Source of the DNA: Mercurialis annua
Taxonomy: Eukaryota > Streptophyta > Magnoliopsida > Malpighiales > Euphorbiaceae
Length of the DNA: 64,000 bases
Direction of reading: 5' to 3'
Assembly: GCF_937616625.2 (NCBI RefSeq)
Contig: NC_065572.1
Location: forward strand, 40,141,653 to 40,205,652
The first letter of the stretch is position 1, and every line of letters starts with the position of its first letter. The notes under the pieces are model-generated. The model saw nothing but the letters and a program-made list of their open reading frames with translations, did not search any database and had not been told where the DNA came from. Of this stretch, positions 42,707 through 55,147 are shown piece by piece. The position numbers and the translations under genes are program-made.

Positions 42707-45442
42707 TGTAATACCCCAAAATATTGAAGCATTTAATTGGACTATGTGTCCAGTCCTGTTTCGCCAGGGTGGCGATATTGGAAATAATTTTCGAGAAACT
42801 TAATACTATATTTCAATTCTAAAGTTAGAATTGGAATTAGAAGGAAAATGTCAAGAAAAGCTCGAAATAAGGTACAGGGACTAAAGTGGTAATTTAGCCA
42901 CTACGACTTAAAATGGAAATTATTTCGCCAAGATACGCGAAATGTTTTATAGTATATGTGGTAAAAGTTTCGGGTCAATCGGAGACCTTTTAAAATTTGG
43001 ACGCGGATGCGTTTGGGCTAAATTGTAACTTTTGAAAAGTTTCAAGGGCTAAAGTGTAAATTAGCCAATTAAGCCTCGGGTATAGTAGTTAAAAGACTAT
43101 TGACGGAAATAATAATTTTGGGATAGTATTATTTATTTGGATATAAATAATACGTATAAAGTTGAGTTAAAAGGATAATTTAACCATTTGGTTAAATTAG
43201 GAAGTTTAAAAGAGAAATGGTTTGAGTTAAAGAAGTGAGGGATCAAAATGACCTTTTTACCAATATGTATATAAGAATTGAGAAGAGAAATGAAGAGTCC
43301 AGAAGAAGAAAAGAAGAATCAGATGAAGGAAATGAAGAAAAGTGACGATCGATTCGATCCGCCGCCGTTTCGCCGTTTCTCGTCCGAATCGAGTAATTCT
43401 CGCACCGTTAGATCAACTCAATCAACTATGAACTACAAATCAAGGTAAAATTGAGGTTTGGTTTTCTGAAATTGGAAGTTAATGGGCTGTTTTGTTATAT
43501 ACGGATCGAATCTATCGTAATCATGTAGTTTTTGACGTTTTTGATGATTATTGAGTTGAATATTGTGTTATATTGATGTAGAACCATGTCGGAATGAGTT
43601 AGGGATGTCGGGAGCATGTCGAGATGATTTTTGGACCTGTTTAGGGGTGTCGCACGACGTGCGACTATGTCTCACGACGTGCGACATAGTTTCGCGACGC
43701 GATCAAACTTAAAATCGACATAACTCCTTCGTTCGGACTCGGAATTGAGCGATTCTCGCGGCCACGGAACGAGGAAAGGATCCTCTATCATTTTACAGCC
43801 TCAAATCAAGGTAAGAGTTTCGTTTTGATGGTGAAATTTGCTGAGTTAGTGGCTGTTTCGTTTGAATCGTTCGGATATAAATCGAGTTACTCTTGATACG
43901 TTTGAGGTGTAAAGTGATAAGTTAAGTGTTTATATGAGTTAGATGCGACTTGGTATGAGTTTTGGATGATTTGGGGCCTCAGAAATGGTCTAGAGCACGT
44001 CGGAAACATCGTACCCGAAGTGGGCACGACGTGCACTACCAGAAGTGCACGACGTGCACCACCAGGGGTGCACGACGTGCACAAGGAAGGGCACGACGTG
44101 CCAAGCTAGCACGACGTGCCCCACCTTGACCGGAACCTCCGGGGGACTTCCGGGAACGAAAATTGGCTTCCGATGACATGATACGGGTGTAGAACTCTGA
44201 CTAATGTCTTAAAATGAATATCAATAAGACATTATAGCAATGAACATTAGCATGATAAGTAATCAAGATATGAATAGATATCTACAGAGAAAGATACGTT
44301 TGGAGCACTGCGGTTATGTTTCGTGCTTTTGTCGTGTTAAGTATCTAGTGCAGGTTTTAAGAATATGATTCTCTAAGTATATGCTTTAACGATAGAATCC
44401 TATGATAGATGTGAAGGACTATCGAGCTACGAGTATGACGAACCAAGAAACTCGACGAGGATTGACGGACCAGTCTCCTGGAGTTTACGTTCGGATATAA
44501 GGAATAGCGGTCACTGTGAGTGGCAATTTACTTTCGCGTATTATTGTTATGAAAGTTATTTTCTTATATTATGAGTAATGTTATTAAATATCTCGTATCT
44601 ATATGATTTGCTCGTATGAGCTGTTTTGTTTGATAGATTTGATTATATGAATGTTGTTGTACTCGTTGTTTTGGAGATAAGTGTCTAATGTGCGGTCCGA
44701 AGAGACCAACTATTGGTGAGTCAGTCTAGAGTATCTGACTTTATAATTAAGAATTAAAATATGTCTATGTATAATATGTTATGATTTCGATACGAGAGTG
44801 AACTCGGCTACGGTGTAGTCTGGAAGTCCCCGTATCTAGTGGGCTGGGCCCACCAGTGGCTGGGCCACCAGTGAGTTGGACTCACACTTTATGATTTCGA
44901 TACGAGTGAGCACTCGGCTACGGTGTAGTCTGGAAGTCCCCGTATCTAGTGAGTTGGACTCACACTTTTGAAATTAATAATGTTTGCTTATATCATAAAT
45001 TTATATATGTATTCAGCGTGTAACGCTATATTTTAATAATACTATAAGTAACTTGCAAACTCACTCAGTATTTTCCCAAATACTGACCCCTCACTCTGAT
45101 GTTTGCAGGTAAGCAGAGTCGGATCAGACAAACCATCTCCATTGTGCCAGAAGTCATTGGACTTGCACAAGTATGAGTTCCTAGAGCTGCAGTAGTCAGT
45201 AGGTGTCTATATAAGATGGATGAATTGATTTCAAATAATTAGTTTTGAATGTAAACTCCAATGTGATATTTTAATATCTAACATTAGATTATTTAAAAGA
45301 GTTTTCTGAAAACGTTTTCTGTACAATATTATATTTTTTTAAATGCGAAAAATTATTAGTGGTTTTAGGCTTGCTACGGGTTTTGGAGCTACCACTCCCA
45401 TTCCCTAGCGCCGGTCTCGGCTCAATAATTTGGGTCGTGACA
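42707..45442 (+). repeat. Element D 3' LTR
   Basis: 2736 bp, nearly identical to the 5' LTR. It has three deletions: 10 bp (GAATTCGATC), 14 bp near the GTTTGAAAAGTTAC segment, and 30 bp that removes the hairpin. These must post-date insertion, since both LTRs start identical. Confidence 0.92.
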
Positions 45443-45447
45443 ACAAC

Positions 45448-45522
45448 CAAAGTCCATCACAAACCAAACTTTAAACAGACAACCAACCACCAAAACAAGT
45501 TATAAAAATACGGGTTATTACA
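45448..45522 (-). repeat. Element C LTR, inner terminal part
   Basis: 75 bp beyond element D's target duplication, ending CGGGTTATTACA. On the minus strand this is the TGTAATAACCCG start of C's 3' LTR. Confidence 0.8.
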
Positions 45523-46757
45523 TTCTCCCCAACTTAAAAACAAAATCGTCCTCGATTTTAACACAAAAACAACCGACGTAAAGCATAACATAAAACTACA
45601 TAGCAAGCCATACGAAACGTACATGACCAACGTAAGAACACATAATCATGATACCCAAAGGAATTAAGGAAAGAAAAATAACAAATTTTCATAACAAACT
45701 CTGTCTCTCAAGAACATTCCTCAACCAAGTAACCAACTGAAACTGTAATCATAGGAATTCTGTTATTCATCAACCTACGCACTTATGTAACCCCAAACGT
45801 AACAGGTTGCTCCTCGAATGATAACTCAAAACTACCACTCATACAAATCAACAAACTCAAATGGTCACAACACACATGCACAAATTTCTATTCTATCAAC
45901 TTAGTGCTCCAACAATCACTCGATCAACACAATGTGAAAAATCAACAATTATTCAACTGACAGTCACAATTACTCTATATCGAAGTGGCTTCCAGAACCA
46001 GCTCGAAATTCATCTATTATAAAATCCTCAATGTCAAATACAAGATTAAGCGCTAAACTCAACTATAATTCTATAATTCCAAAATCTTTTGCCTCAGATA
46101 AAACAATAACACTGTAATCATAGCTGATAAAATCTATCGTTCTAAAACACTTACTTACTTCAACTTATAGCATGTTTACATCAAAATTATCGATAACAAA
46201 ACCCAATAAACTTCTCATAATATTTCGGTTCCAAAATCAACATTATAATAATCATTTAATCCTAGCGATTTAGTACCAACTCAATAATACAATTAACTTG
46301 TGAATCATATAACACAAAAACTCATATCGCAATTCAAAGAAAAGCGGACCTCTCTTATGATAAGAAAAATTTATGTATCAGTGATAAACAATTTCCATCA
46401 AAATTATTCTCTCAATCAGTCAGAAACATAATGCCACGACTACACTGAACATTGACTGCATCAGACAACTTAAAAATTTTGTCTCTTACAACAAGTGTTC
46501 AACCATGCTCAAAACGATATACAAACATTACAATAATACCGTTAATTAATAAAATCGATTAACCAATCATGGTTGTCGAAACCTATTAACCGAGATTCCC
46601 GATTCTGAATCAACTATCTTATATAACCAAATCGAACTCAAATTCTCAAAATTATTCAATCAATTGACTATAACTTCGTATAAAACGAAAGATCAATACG
46701 ACCAGTTTACTACGACCACATTGTCAGCTATGCTCAAAACCAACCCCTGTGGGTATA
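45523..46757 (-). mobile_element. Element C internal remnant
   Basis: Begins with the minus-strand purine tract (TTAAGTTGGGGAGAA) and AAAATCGAGGACGATTTTG, the chromovirus-like signature also seen in diverged form in B and D. The rest is AT-rich with no ORF or recognisable domain. It ends at ATAAAATCTGAATG, where satellite begins. The 5' portion and 5' LTR are missing. Confidence 0.72.
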
Positions 46758-49700
46758 AAATCTGAATGTTTCACCTATTTAGCAATTTAAGCCTATTTAG
46801 CAATTTAAGCCAAACGTTTACGAAACAAATCTGAATGTTTCACCTATTTAGCAATTTAAGCCAAACGTTTACAAAGGTTACGAAACAAATCCAAAGGTTT
46901 CACCTTTTTAGGGATTTAAGCCAAACGTTTACAAACATTATGAAACAAAACCAAACGTTTCACCTTTTTATCGATTTAAGCCAAACGTTTAGAAACGTTA
47001 CAAAATAAATCCAAACGTTTCCCCATTTTAGCGATTTAAGCCAAACATTTACAAAAGTTACGAAACAAATCCAAACATTTCGCATTTTTAGCAATTAAAG
47101 CCAAACGTTTACAAACGTTAAAAAACAAAACAAAACGTTTACAAACGTTACGAAACAAAACCAAAAAATTCACCTTTTTAGCGATTTAAGCCAAAAAATT
47201 CACCTTTTTAGCGATTTACAAAGGTAACGATACAAATCCAAAGGTTTCACCTTTTTAGGTATTTAAGCCAAACGTTTACAAACGTTATGAAATAAATTAG
47301 CGATTTAAGCCAAGCGTTTATAAACGTTACGAAACAAATCCAAAAATTTCACCTTTTTAGCAATTTAAGCCAAACTTTTACAAACATTACAAAACAAATC
47401 CAAAAGTTTAACCTTTTTGGCGATTTAAGCCAAACGTTTAGAAACGTTATGAAACAAATTCAAGCGTTTCACCTTTTTACCAATTTAAGCCGAACGTTTA
47501 CAAACGTTCTGAAACAAATCAAAACGTTTAAAACGTTACAAAAAAATCCAAACGTTTCATCTTTTTAGCGATTTAAGCCAAACGTTTACAAACGTTAAGT
47601 AACAAATCCAAACGTTTCCCCTTTTTAGGGGTTTAAACGTTACGAAAGAAATATAAATGTTTCACATTTTTAGCGATTTAATCCAAACGTTTAAAAATAT
47701 GAAGAAACAAATCCAAACTTTTACAAACGTTACTAAATAAATCCAAACGTTTCACCTTTTTAGCGATTTAAGCCAAACGTTTAGAAACGTTACGAAACAA
47801 ATCCAAATGTTTCACCTTTCTAGCGATTTAAGCCAAACGTTTACAAACGATACGAAACAAATCCAAATGTTTCCCCATTTTAGCGATATAAGCCAAACGT
47901 TTACAAACATTACGAAACAAATTCAAAGGTTTCCCCTCTGTAGTGATTTAAGTCAAACGTTTACAAACGTTACGAAAAAAATCCAAATGTTTCACATTTT
48001 TAGCGATTTAATCCAAACATTTATAAATGTTACGAAATAAATCCAAACGGTTCACCCTTTTAGTGATTTAGAACGTTTACAAACGTTACGAAACAAATCC
48101 AAACGCTTCACCTTTCATGCGATTTAAGCCAAACATTTAGAAACGTTACGAAACAAATCCAAGTATTTCACCTTTATAACAATTTAAGCCGAATGTTTAG
48201 AAACGTTTCAAAACAAATCCACTTGTTTAGAACGTTACGGAACAAAACGAAAATTTTCAAGTTTTTAGCGATTTAAGCCAATCGTTTATAAGCGTTACGA
48301 AACAAATCCAAACGTTTCACTTTTTTTAGCGATTTAAGCCAAACATTTACAAACGTTACGAAACAAATCCAAACATTTCATCTTTAGCGATTTAAGCCAA
48401 ACGTTTAGAAACGTTACGAGAGAAATCCAAGCGTTTCACCTTTTTAGCAATTTAAGATGAACGTTTACAAACGTTACCAAAACAAATCCAAACGTTTCAT
48501 ATTTTTAGCGATTTAAGCCAAACATTTACAAACGTTACGAAATAAATCCAGTTGTTTCCCCATTTTAGCGATTTAAGCCAAATTTTACAAACGTTACAAA
48601 CAAATCCAAACGTTTCACCTTTTTTGCGATTTAAGCCTAACGTTTACAAACGTTACAAAACAAATCCAAGCGTTTCCCTTTTTTATTGATTTATGCCAAA
48701 TGTTTACAAACGTTACGAAACAAAATCCAAATGTTTCACATTTTTAGCAATTTAATCCAAACGTTTACAAACGTTACGAAAAAAAATCCAAACGTTTCCC
48801 CTTTTTAGCGATTTAAGCCAAACGCTACGAAACAAATCTAAGCGTTTCACCTTTTTAGCAAATCAAGCCAAACGTTTACAAACGTTACAAAACAAATCCC
48901 AATGTTTCATCTTTTTAGCAATGTAAGCCAAAAGTTTACAAACGTTATGAAACAAATCCAAACGTGTCACCTTTTTAGCGATTTAAGACGAACGTTTACA
49001 AAGGCTATGAAACAAAACCAAACATTTCGCCTTTAGTGATTTAAGCCAAATGTTTACAAACGTTACGAAACAAATCCAAACGTTTAAAACGTTACGAATC
49101 AAAACCAAAAGTTTCACCTTTTCATCAATTTAACCCAAACGTTTATAAACGTTACAAACCGAAGCCAAACGTTTAGAAACGCTACAAAACAAATCCAAGC
49201 GTTTCACCTTTTTAGCAATTTAAACGAAACGTTTATAACCGTTATGAAAAAAATCCAAACGTTTCACCTTTTTAGCGATTTAAGCCAAACATTTACAAAG
49301 GTTAGGAAATAAAACCAAACGTTACACATGTTACGCGATTTAAGCCGAACGTTTACAAACGTTACGAAACAAAGCCAAACGTTTCACCTTTTTAGCGAAT
49401 TAAGCCAAATGTTTACAAACGTTACGAAACAAATCCAAGCGTTTCCCCTTTTTAGCAATTTAAGCCAAACGTTTACAAACATTACGAAACAAATCCCAAC
49501 GCTTCACCTTTTTAGCTATTTAAGCAAAACGTTTACAAATGTTATGAAATAAATCAAAACGTTTCACCTTTTTAGCGATTTAAACCAAACGTTTACAAAT
49601 ATTATGAAACAAATCCAAATGTTTCCCCATTTTAGCAATTTAAGCTAAACGTTTACAGACGTTATGGAACAAATCCAAATGTTTCCCCTTTTTAGCGATT

Positions 49701-49884
49701 TAAGCCAAACATTTACAAACGTTACAAAATAAATCCAAACGTTTCCCCCTTTTAGCAAATTAAGCGAACGTTTACAAACATTATGAAATAAAACCAAACG
49801 TTTCATCTTTTTAGTAATTTAAGTCAAACGTTTACAAATGTTACGAAACAAATCCAAACGTTTCACCTTTTTAGCGATTTATGC
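46758..49884 (-). repeat. 60-bp satellite array, B orientation
   Basis: Diverged monomers. The CAAATCTGAATG variant at 46826 matches 26145, and the monomers that follow also correspond in order (TTATGAAACAAAACCA, then TTTCCCCATTTTAGC, then ATTTCGCATTTT). Nothing else seen. Confidence 0.95.
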
Positions 49885-50085
49885 GAAACGTTTTGATTTG
49901 TTTCGTAACGTTTGTAAACATGGCTTAAATCGCTAAAAAGGTGAAACGTTTGGATTTGTTTCGTAATTTGTTTTCGCAACATTTGTAAACGTTCGGCTTA
50001 AATCGCTGAAAAGGTGAAACGTTTGGATTTATTTCGTGACATTTGTAAACGTTTGGCCTAAATGGCTATAAATATGAAACGTTTA
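49885..50085 (+). repeat. Satellite island in A orientation
   Basis: About three monomers in the opposite orientation to their neighbours, starting after TTTTTAGCGATTTATGC at 49884. The same junction wording recurs at 63320. Confidence 0.85.
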
Positions 50086-50250
50086 CAACTTTAAAAGCGT
50101 TAAGAAACCAATCCAAATGTTTCACCTTTTTAGTGATTTAAGGCAAATATTTACAAATGTTACGAAACAAAACCAAATGTTGCACCATTTTAGTGATTTA
50201 AGCCAAACGTTTACAAACCTTACGAAACAAACCCAAACGTTTCGCCTTTT
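50086..50250 (-). repeat. Satellite island in B orientation
   Basis: About three monomers back in B orientation between the inverted island and the foreign segment. Starts near CAACTTTAAAAGCGTTAAG. Confidence 0.83.
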
Positions 50251-50415
50251 TAAACATTTGGTATAAATGTTTAATTAAAGGGTTAATTGCAAATTTATAC
50301 ACGAACTTTACCCTAATTTGAAATTACAACATAATCTTTGAAACTTGGCAATGTTAGTAACCAACTTTACACTTTTGGCAAATCAATACACCAAACACGA
50401 AAAATACTAACGTGG
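50251..50415. repeat. Foreign 165-bp segment, copy 1
   Basis: Non-satellite DNA with TTAATTAAAGGGTTAATTGC, ACACGAACTTTACCCTAATT, TTGGCAATGTTAGTAACC and TACTAACGTGG. A second, highly similar copy lies at 63708-63871 with the same satellite junctions. It looks like a piece of a dispersed plant repeat (the GGGTTAATTGCAAATTTA type is familiar), but no terminal repeats or target duplication could be fixed. Confidence 0.8.
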
Positions 50416-50555
50416 AACGTTTGATTTTGTTTCGTAACGTTTGTAAACGTTTGACTTAAATCGCTAAAAAGGTGACACGCTTGGATATTTTTCGTAACGT
50501 TTGTAAACGTTTGGCTTCAATCGCTAAACGTTTGGATTTGTTTTGTAAACGTTTA
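50416..50555 (+). repeat. Satellite island in A orientation after the foreign segment
   Basis: About two monomers, ending near GTTTATAAACCGAGCGATTT where the array flips again. Confidence 0.83.
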
Positions 50556-53500
50556 TAAACCGAGCGATTTAAGCCAAACGTTTAAAACGTTACGAAACAA
50601 ATCCAAGCGTTACGAAAAAAACCAAACGTTTCCCCATTTTAGTGATTTAAGCCAAACGTACAAAACGTTACGAAACAAATCCAAACGTTTCACATTTTTG
50701 GCGATTTAAACCGAACGTTTACAAAGGCTATGAAACAAAACCAAACGTTTCACCTTTTTAGTAATTTAAGCCAAATGTTTACAAACGTTGCGAAAAAAAT
50801 CCAAACGTTTAAAACGTTGCGAATCAAAACCAAGCGTTTCACCTTTTAAGCGATTTAAGCCAAACGTTTACAAACATTACAAAACAAAGCCAAACGTTTA
50901 GAAAGCAAATCCTAGTGTTTCACCTTTTTAGCAATTTGAACCAAACGTTTATAAACGTCATGAAACAAATCCAAACGTTTCACCTTTTTAGCGATTTAAG
51001 CCAAACATTTACAAAGGATATGAAACAAAACCAAACGTTTCACATTTTTAGCGATTTAGGCCGAACGTTTACAAACGTTAAGAAACAAAACTAAACGTTT
51101 CGCCTATTTAGAGATTTAAGCCAAACGTTTACAAACGTTACGAAACAAATCGAAACGTTTCCCCTTTTTAGCAATTTAAGCCAAACGGTTATAAATATTC
51201 CGAAACAAATCCAAACGTTTCACCTTTTTAGCGATTTCAGCAAAACGTTTACAAACTTTACGAAACAAATCCAAACGTTTCACCTTTTTAGCGATTTAAG
51301 CCAAACGTTTACAAATGTTACGAAACAAATACAAACGTTTTCCCATTTTAGCAATTTAAGCTAAACGTTTACAAACGTTATGAAACAAATCCAAGCCAAA
51401 TGTTTACAAACGTTACAAAACAAAACCAAACGTTTCACCTTATTGGTCATTGAAGCCCAACCTATACAAACATTACGAAACAAAGCCAAACGTTTCACCA
51501 TTTTAGCGATTTAAGCCAAATGGGTTACAAACGTTACGAAACAAATCGAAACGTTTCACCTTTTTAGTGATTGAAGCCAAACGTTTGTATACATTATGAA
51601 ACAAATCCAAATGTTTAACCTTTTTAGTGATTGAAGCCAAACGTTTACAAACGTTACGAAACAAATCGAAACGTTTCACCTTTTTAGCAATTTCAGCCAA
51701 ACGTTTACAAACGTAACAAAAAAAATCCAAATGTTTCCCCTGTTTAGCGATTTAAGACAAACATTTACAAACGTTATGAAACAAATCCAAGTGTTTCGCC
51801 TTTTTAGCAATTTAAGCCAAAAGTTTAGAAATCCAAGCGTTTCACCTTTTTTGCAATTTAATCTGAACGTTTACAAATGTTTCGAAACAAATCCAAACGT
51901 GTCACCTTTTTAGCGATTTAAGCCAAACGTTTAACCATTTTACCAATTTAAGCCGAACGTTTATAAACGTTACGGAATAAAACCAAACGTTTCACTTTTT
52001 AGCGATTTAAGCCAAACGTTTTCAAATGTTACGAAACAAATCCAAACGTTTAAAACATTATGACGCAAATCCAAGAGTTTCACCTTTTTAGCAATTTAAT
52101 CCGAACGTATACAAACGTTACGAAACAAAATCAAACGTTTCACCTTTTTAACGATTTAAGCCAAACATTTACAAACGTTACGAAACAAATCTAAGTGTTT
52201 CAACTTTTTAGCAATATAAACCAAACGTTTACAAACGTTACGAAACGAATCCAAACGTTCCACTTTTTGTAGCTATTTAAGCCAAACGTTTACAAATGTT
52301 ACCAAACAAATCCAAACGTTTCACCTTTTTAGCGATTTAAGCCAAACATTTTCAAACGTTACGTAACAAATCCAAACGTTTAACCTTTTTAGCGATTTAA
52401 TCCAAATGTTTACCAAAGTTACGAAACAAAACCAAATGTTTCTCCTTTTTAGCATTTAAGCCAAACGTTTACAAACGTTACGAAACAAATCCAAGTGTTT
52501 CACCTTTTTAGCAATTTAAGCCAACCGTTTACAAACGTTGCGAAACAAATCCAAACGTTTCACCTCTTTAGCGATTTAAGCCAAATGTTTACAAACGCTA
52601 CGAAACAAATCCAAATGTTTCCCCATTTTAGCAATTTAAGCCAAACGTTTATAACGTTATGAAACAAAACCAAACGTTTCACCTTTTTAGTGATTTAAGC
52701 TAAATATTTACAAACGTTACAAAACAAAGCCAAATGTTTCACCTTTTTAAGGATTTAAGCTAAACGTTTACAAACGTTACGAAACAAATCCAAGCGTTTC
52801 ACCCTTTTAGCAATTTAAGCCAAAAGTTTAGAAACGGTACGAGACAAATCCAAGCGTTTCACCTTTTTAGCACTTTAAGATGAACGCTTACAAATGTTAC
52901 GAAAAAAATCCAAACGTTTCACCTTTTTAGCAATTTAAGCCAAATGTTTACAAACGTTACGAAACAAATCCAAATGTTTCCCTATTTTAGCGATTTAAGC
53001 CAAATTTTACAAACGTTACAAACAAATCCTAACGTTTCACCTTTTTTGCGATTTAAATCTAACGTTTAGAAACGTTATAAAACAAATCCAAGCGTTTCCC
53101 CTTTTTAGAGATTTATGCCAAACATTTACAAACATTACGAAACAAATCTAAATGTTTCCCATTTTTAGCGATTTAATCCAAATGTTTACAAACGTTGCAA
53201 AAAAATCCAAACATTTTCCCTTTTTAGCGATTTAATCCAAACGTTTACATACGTTACGAAACAAATCCAAACATTTCACCTTTTTAGCAAATTAAGCCAA
53301 ATGTTTACAAATGTTACGAAACAAATCCAAAGGTTTGATCTTTTTAGCGATGTAAGCCGAACGTTTATAAACGTTAGGAAACAAAACCAAACGTTTAAAA
53401 CGTTACGAAACAAATCCAAATGTTTCACGTTTTAGCAATTTAAGCCATACATTTACAAACATTACAAAATAAATCCAAACGGTTAAAACGTTACGAAACA

Positions 53501-53604
53501 AAACCTAACGTTTCACCTTTTTAGCGATTTAAGCAAAATGTTAAGAAACGTTACAAAACAAATACATACGTTTCCCCATTTTAGCGATTTAAGCCAAACG
53601 TTTA
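50556..53604 (-). repeat. 60-bp satellite array, B orientation
   Basis: Regular array with many variant monomers. Ends with GTTTA (53600-53604), the target duplication of the copia element. Confidence 0.95.
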
Positions 53605-54740
53605 TGTTAGTAGTTTGTGCCCTATGGCCATTTTGTATTTATTCTTGTATAAACAAATCCCATTGGCAATGATATATATGTTTTTATTTGAACTAAGTGT
53701 CTCATCAACTAAGTATTTATTTAATACATATTGTCCTTATCACACTGTGATAGAATCTATTCTTAAGGTATTAAGAATATAAGTGACAGATTCTATTATA
53801 CAAGTGATCTAAATTATCGTTCACGGTCGATGGGGTCCTACGAATAAGGGCATCGCATTATCCCGGAAAGATCGTCACCTCTGTTTATTCTCATGATTAG
53901 TAAAGAGTTACTAATTATAGGAAGTAGTGAGTCTCATACTACTTGATGGGGATCAGAATAAACATGTGGACACTCAAGTTGTTGAGTGAGTCGAACAAGT
54001 GACGATAGATGACTTATACATGGTAATTCATCAAAGTCAATTTAATGTCATCTAGTTTATAATTGTACTTATGTCCTTTGACTTGCGGTGACACTATCTT
54101 GTATATAGGTGATTAGAGTTTGATACTCCTTAACCCTAGATCTTTCATGAGCTAGGGCCGCGGGATGTGTTGGCTCTAATTAGTTGCATATGGAGATAGG
54201 GGTTTAACCTAGAAAGGATTCATCACTCTGGATGAACGGAGACAAGATTCTATGCTATCTCGAATTGTTCTTGATGGATGATAAAACCTGCGCAGGTGTA
54301 TATGACTTACATAGAAAGTTGTTTCTAGTGGAAGTCATATTTATCAAGAATTAGAACTGAGAGATGAGGTCATATGATCAAGACAAACAGTGTTTGACTT
54401 AATCGTGACACTAGTCGAGATTGGAATCTTAGATGAAGGGAATTTTGAGTGTACGGTATTATGAACAATGGTTCATAAAGAATGCATCGAAACATTCATC
54501 TCTATTTGGGGGTCGTGATATGTTGCTAGACGTCACTCTCGATCTACGAGAATTAATAATTAAATGGGATTTAATTATTTAATATAAGAAATGTGTTTCT
54601 TATGTCTCTCGTTGCCATATAGATGTGAACCTAGTTAGTCACACACAATAGAGTGTGCAACCGATTGAGTTTACGAAAGATCGATTTCATATAGATACTA
54701 GCATATCTCGGTAATTAATCTAAGATGAAAAACAAGTACA

Positions 54741-54866
54741 AATTAAGGACTAATTTGTAAGAGTTATAAATTAGTAAGAACCTAATTGTACTATGTCCAA
54801 GTTAATTAGGGACTAATTTATAAGAGTTATAAATTAGTAGGAACCTAATTATATTTTAACCAAGTT
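54741..54866 (+). repeat. 63-bp tandem duplication in copia U3
   Basis: Two copies starting AATTAAGGAC (54741) and AATTAGGGAC (54804), each with GAGTTATAAATTAGTA and GAACCTAATT. Also present in the 3' LTR at ~62126-62250. Confidence 0.85.
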
Positions 54867-54943
54867 TTATGATTAAAAGGTTTAAGTAATTAATTAGGGT
54901 AATTAATGATACTTAAATCATTAATCATAAGCTAATGGAATGA

Positions 54944-55038
54944 TGATGTCATGGTGATGATGTAATGAGATAAGCCTATGTCATATGTGTGATGTCATAT
55001 GATGACATCACTTATATGATGTCACCTATGTGATGTCA
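54944..55038 (+). promoter_or_regulatory. TGATGTCA cluster upstream of copia promoter
   Basis: TGATGTCA at 54944, 54990, 55018 and 55031, plus the inverted TGACATCA at 55003; 54990-55010 is a perfect 21-bp palindrome. The motif resembles bZIP/CRE-type sites (TGACGTCA with one change). It lies 95-190 bp upstream of the TATA box, where enhancers of plant copia LTRs usually sit. Regulatory role inferred. Conserved in the 3' LTR. Confidence 0.55.
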
Positions 55039-55116
55039 CCACATGAAAGGTGTCATGTGGTGGCAACACCTTTTCTTGGTGTGTGACACCTAGCATGCAA
55101 GGTGTTGCATTCTTAA

Positions 55117-55147
55117 GACATGCTCTAACCTATAAATAGAGCATGTC
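55117..55147 (+). promoter_or_regulatory. Copia TATA box inside an inverted repeat
   Basis: TATAAATA (55131-55138) lies in an 11-base loop between GACATGCTCT (55117-55126) and its exact reverse complement AGAGCATGTC (55138-55147). The 3' LTR keeps both arms (62497-62527) with a single C-to-T change in the loop. A CT/CA-rich start region follows. Confidence 0.75.

Larger units (their letters stand above)
35749..45442 (+). mobile_element. Element D: complete but non-coding long-LTR element (LARD-like)
   Basis: A 9694-bp element with perfect ACAAC target duplications (35744-35748, 45443-45447), LTRs of 2791 and 2736 bp, an initiator tRNA-Met primer site and a purine tract. By eye the LTRs differ by about a dozen substitutions plus three deletions of 10, 14 and 30 bp and a 1-bp indel. 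The 4.17-kb internal region has no ORF longer than about 100 codons and no recognisable gag or pol. Complete cis signals, recent insertion and no coding capacity fit a large retrotransposon derivative moved by another element's proteins. GATGACGAATTTTTGTAAGG before the right LTR is chromovirus-like, suggesting a Tekay-type partner (inference). Confidence 0.88.
32738..46757 (-). mobile_element. Element C: truncated long-LTR element, split by element D
   Basis: On the + strand it begins TGTCACGACCC (32738). Its LTR runs to 35748, is interrupted by element D, and finishes at 45522 (CGGGTTATTACA). There the minus-strand purine tract (TTTTTAAGTTGGGGAGAA) begins a 1.2-kb internal fragment. No second LTR or primer site exists; satellite starts abruptly at about 46758. 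So C keeps its 3' LTR and the 3' end of its internal region and has lost the 5' part. The LTR without D is ~3086 bp. It is related to B and D by LTR ends, hairpin and TGACCC...CAG module. Confidence 0.82.

Noticed and set aside
36954..44084. Identical 65-codon minus-strand frames at 36954-37151 and 43887-44084
   Set aside because: They lie over the GCACGACGTGC palindrome arrays in the two LTRs of element D; the identity reflects the LTR duplication, not coding selection.
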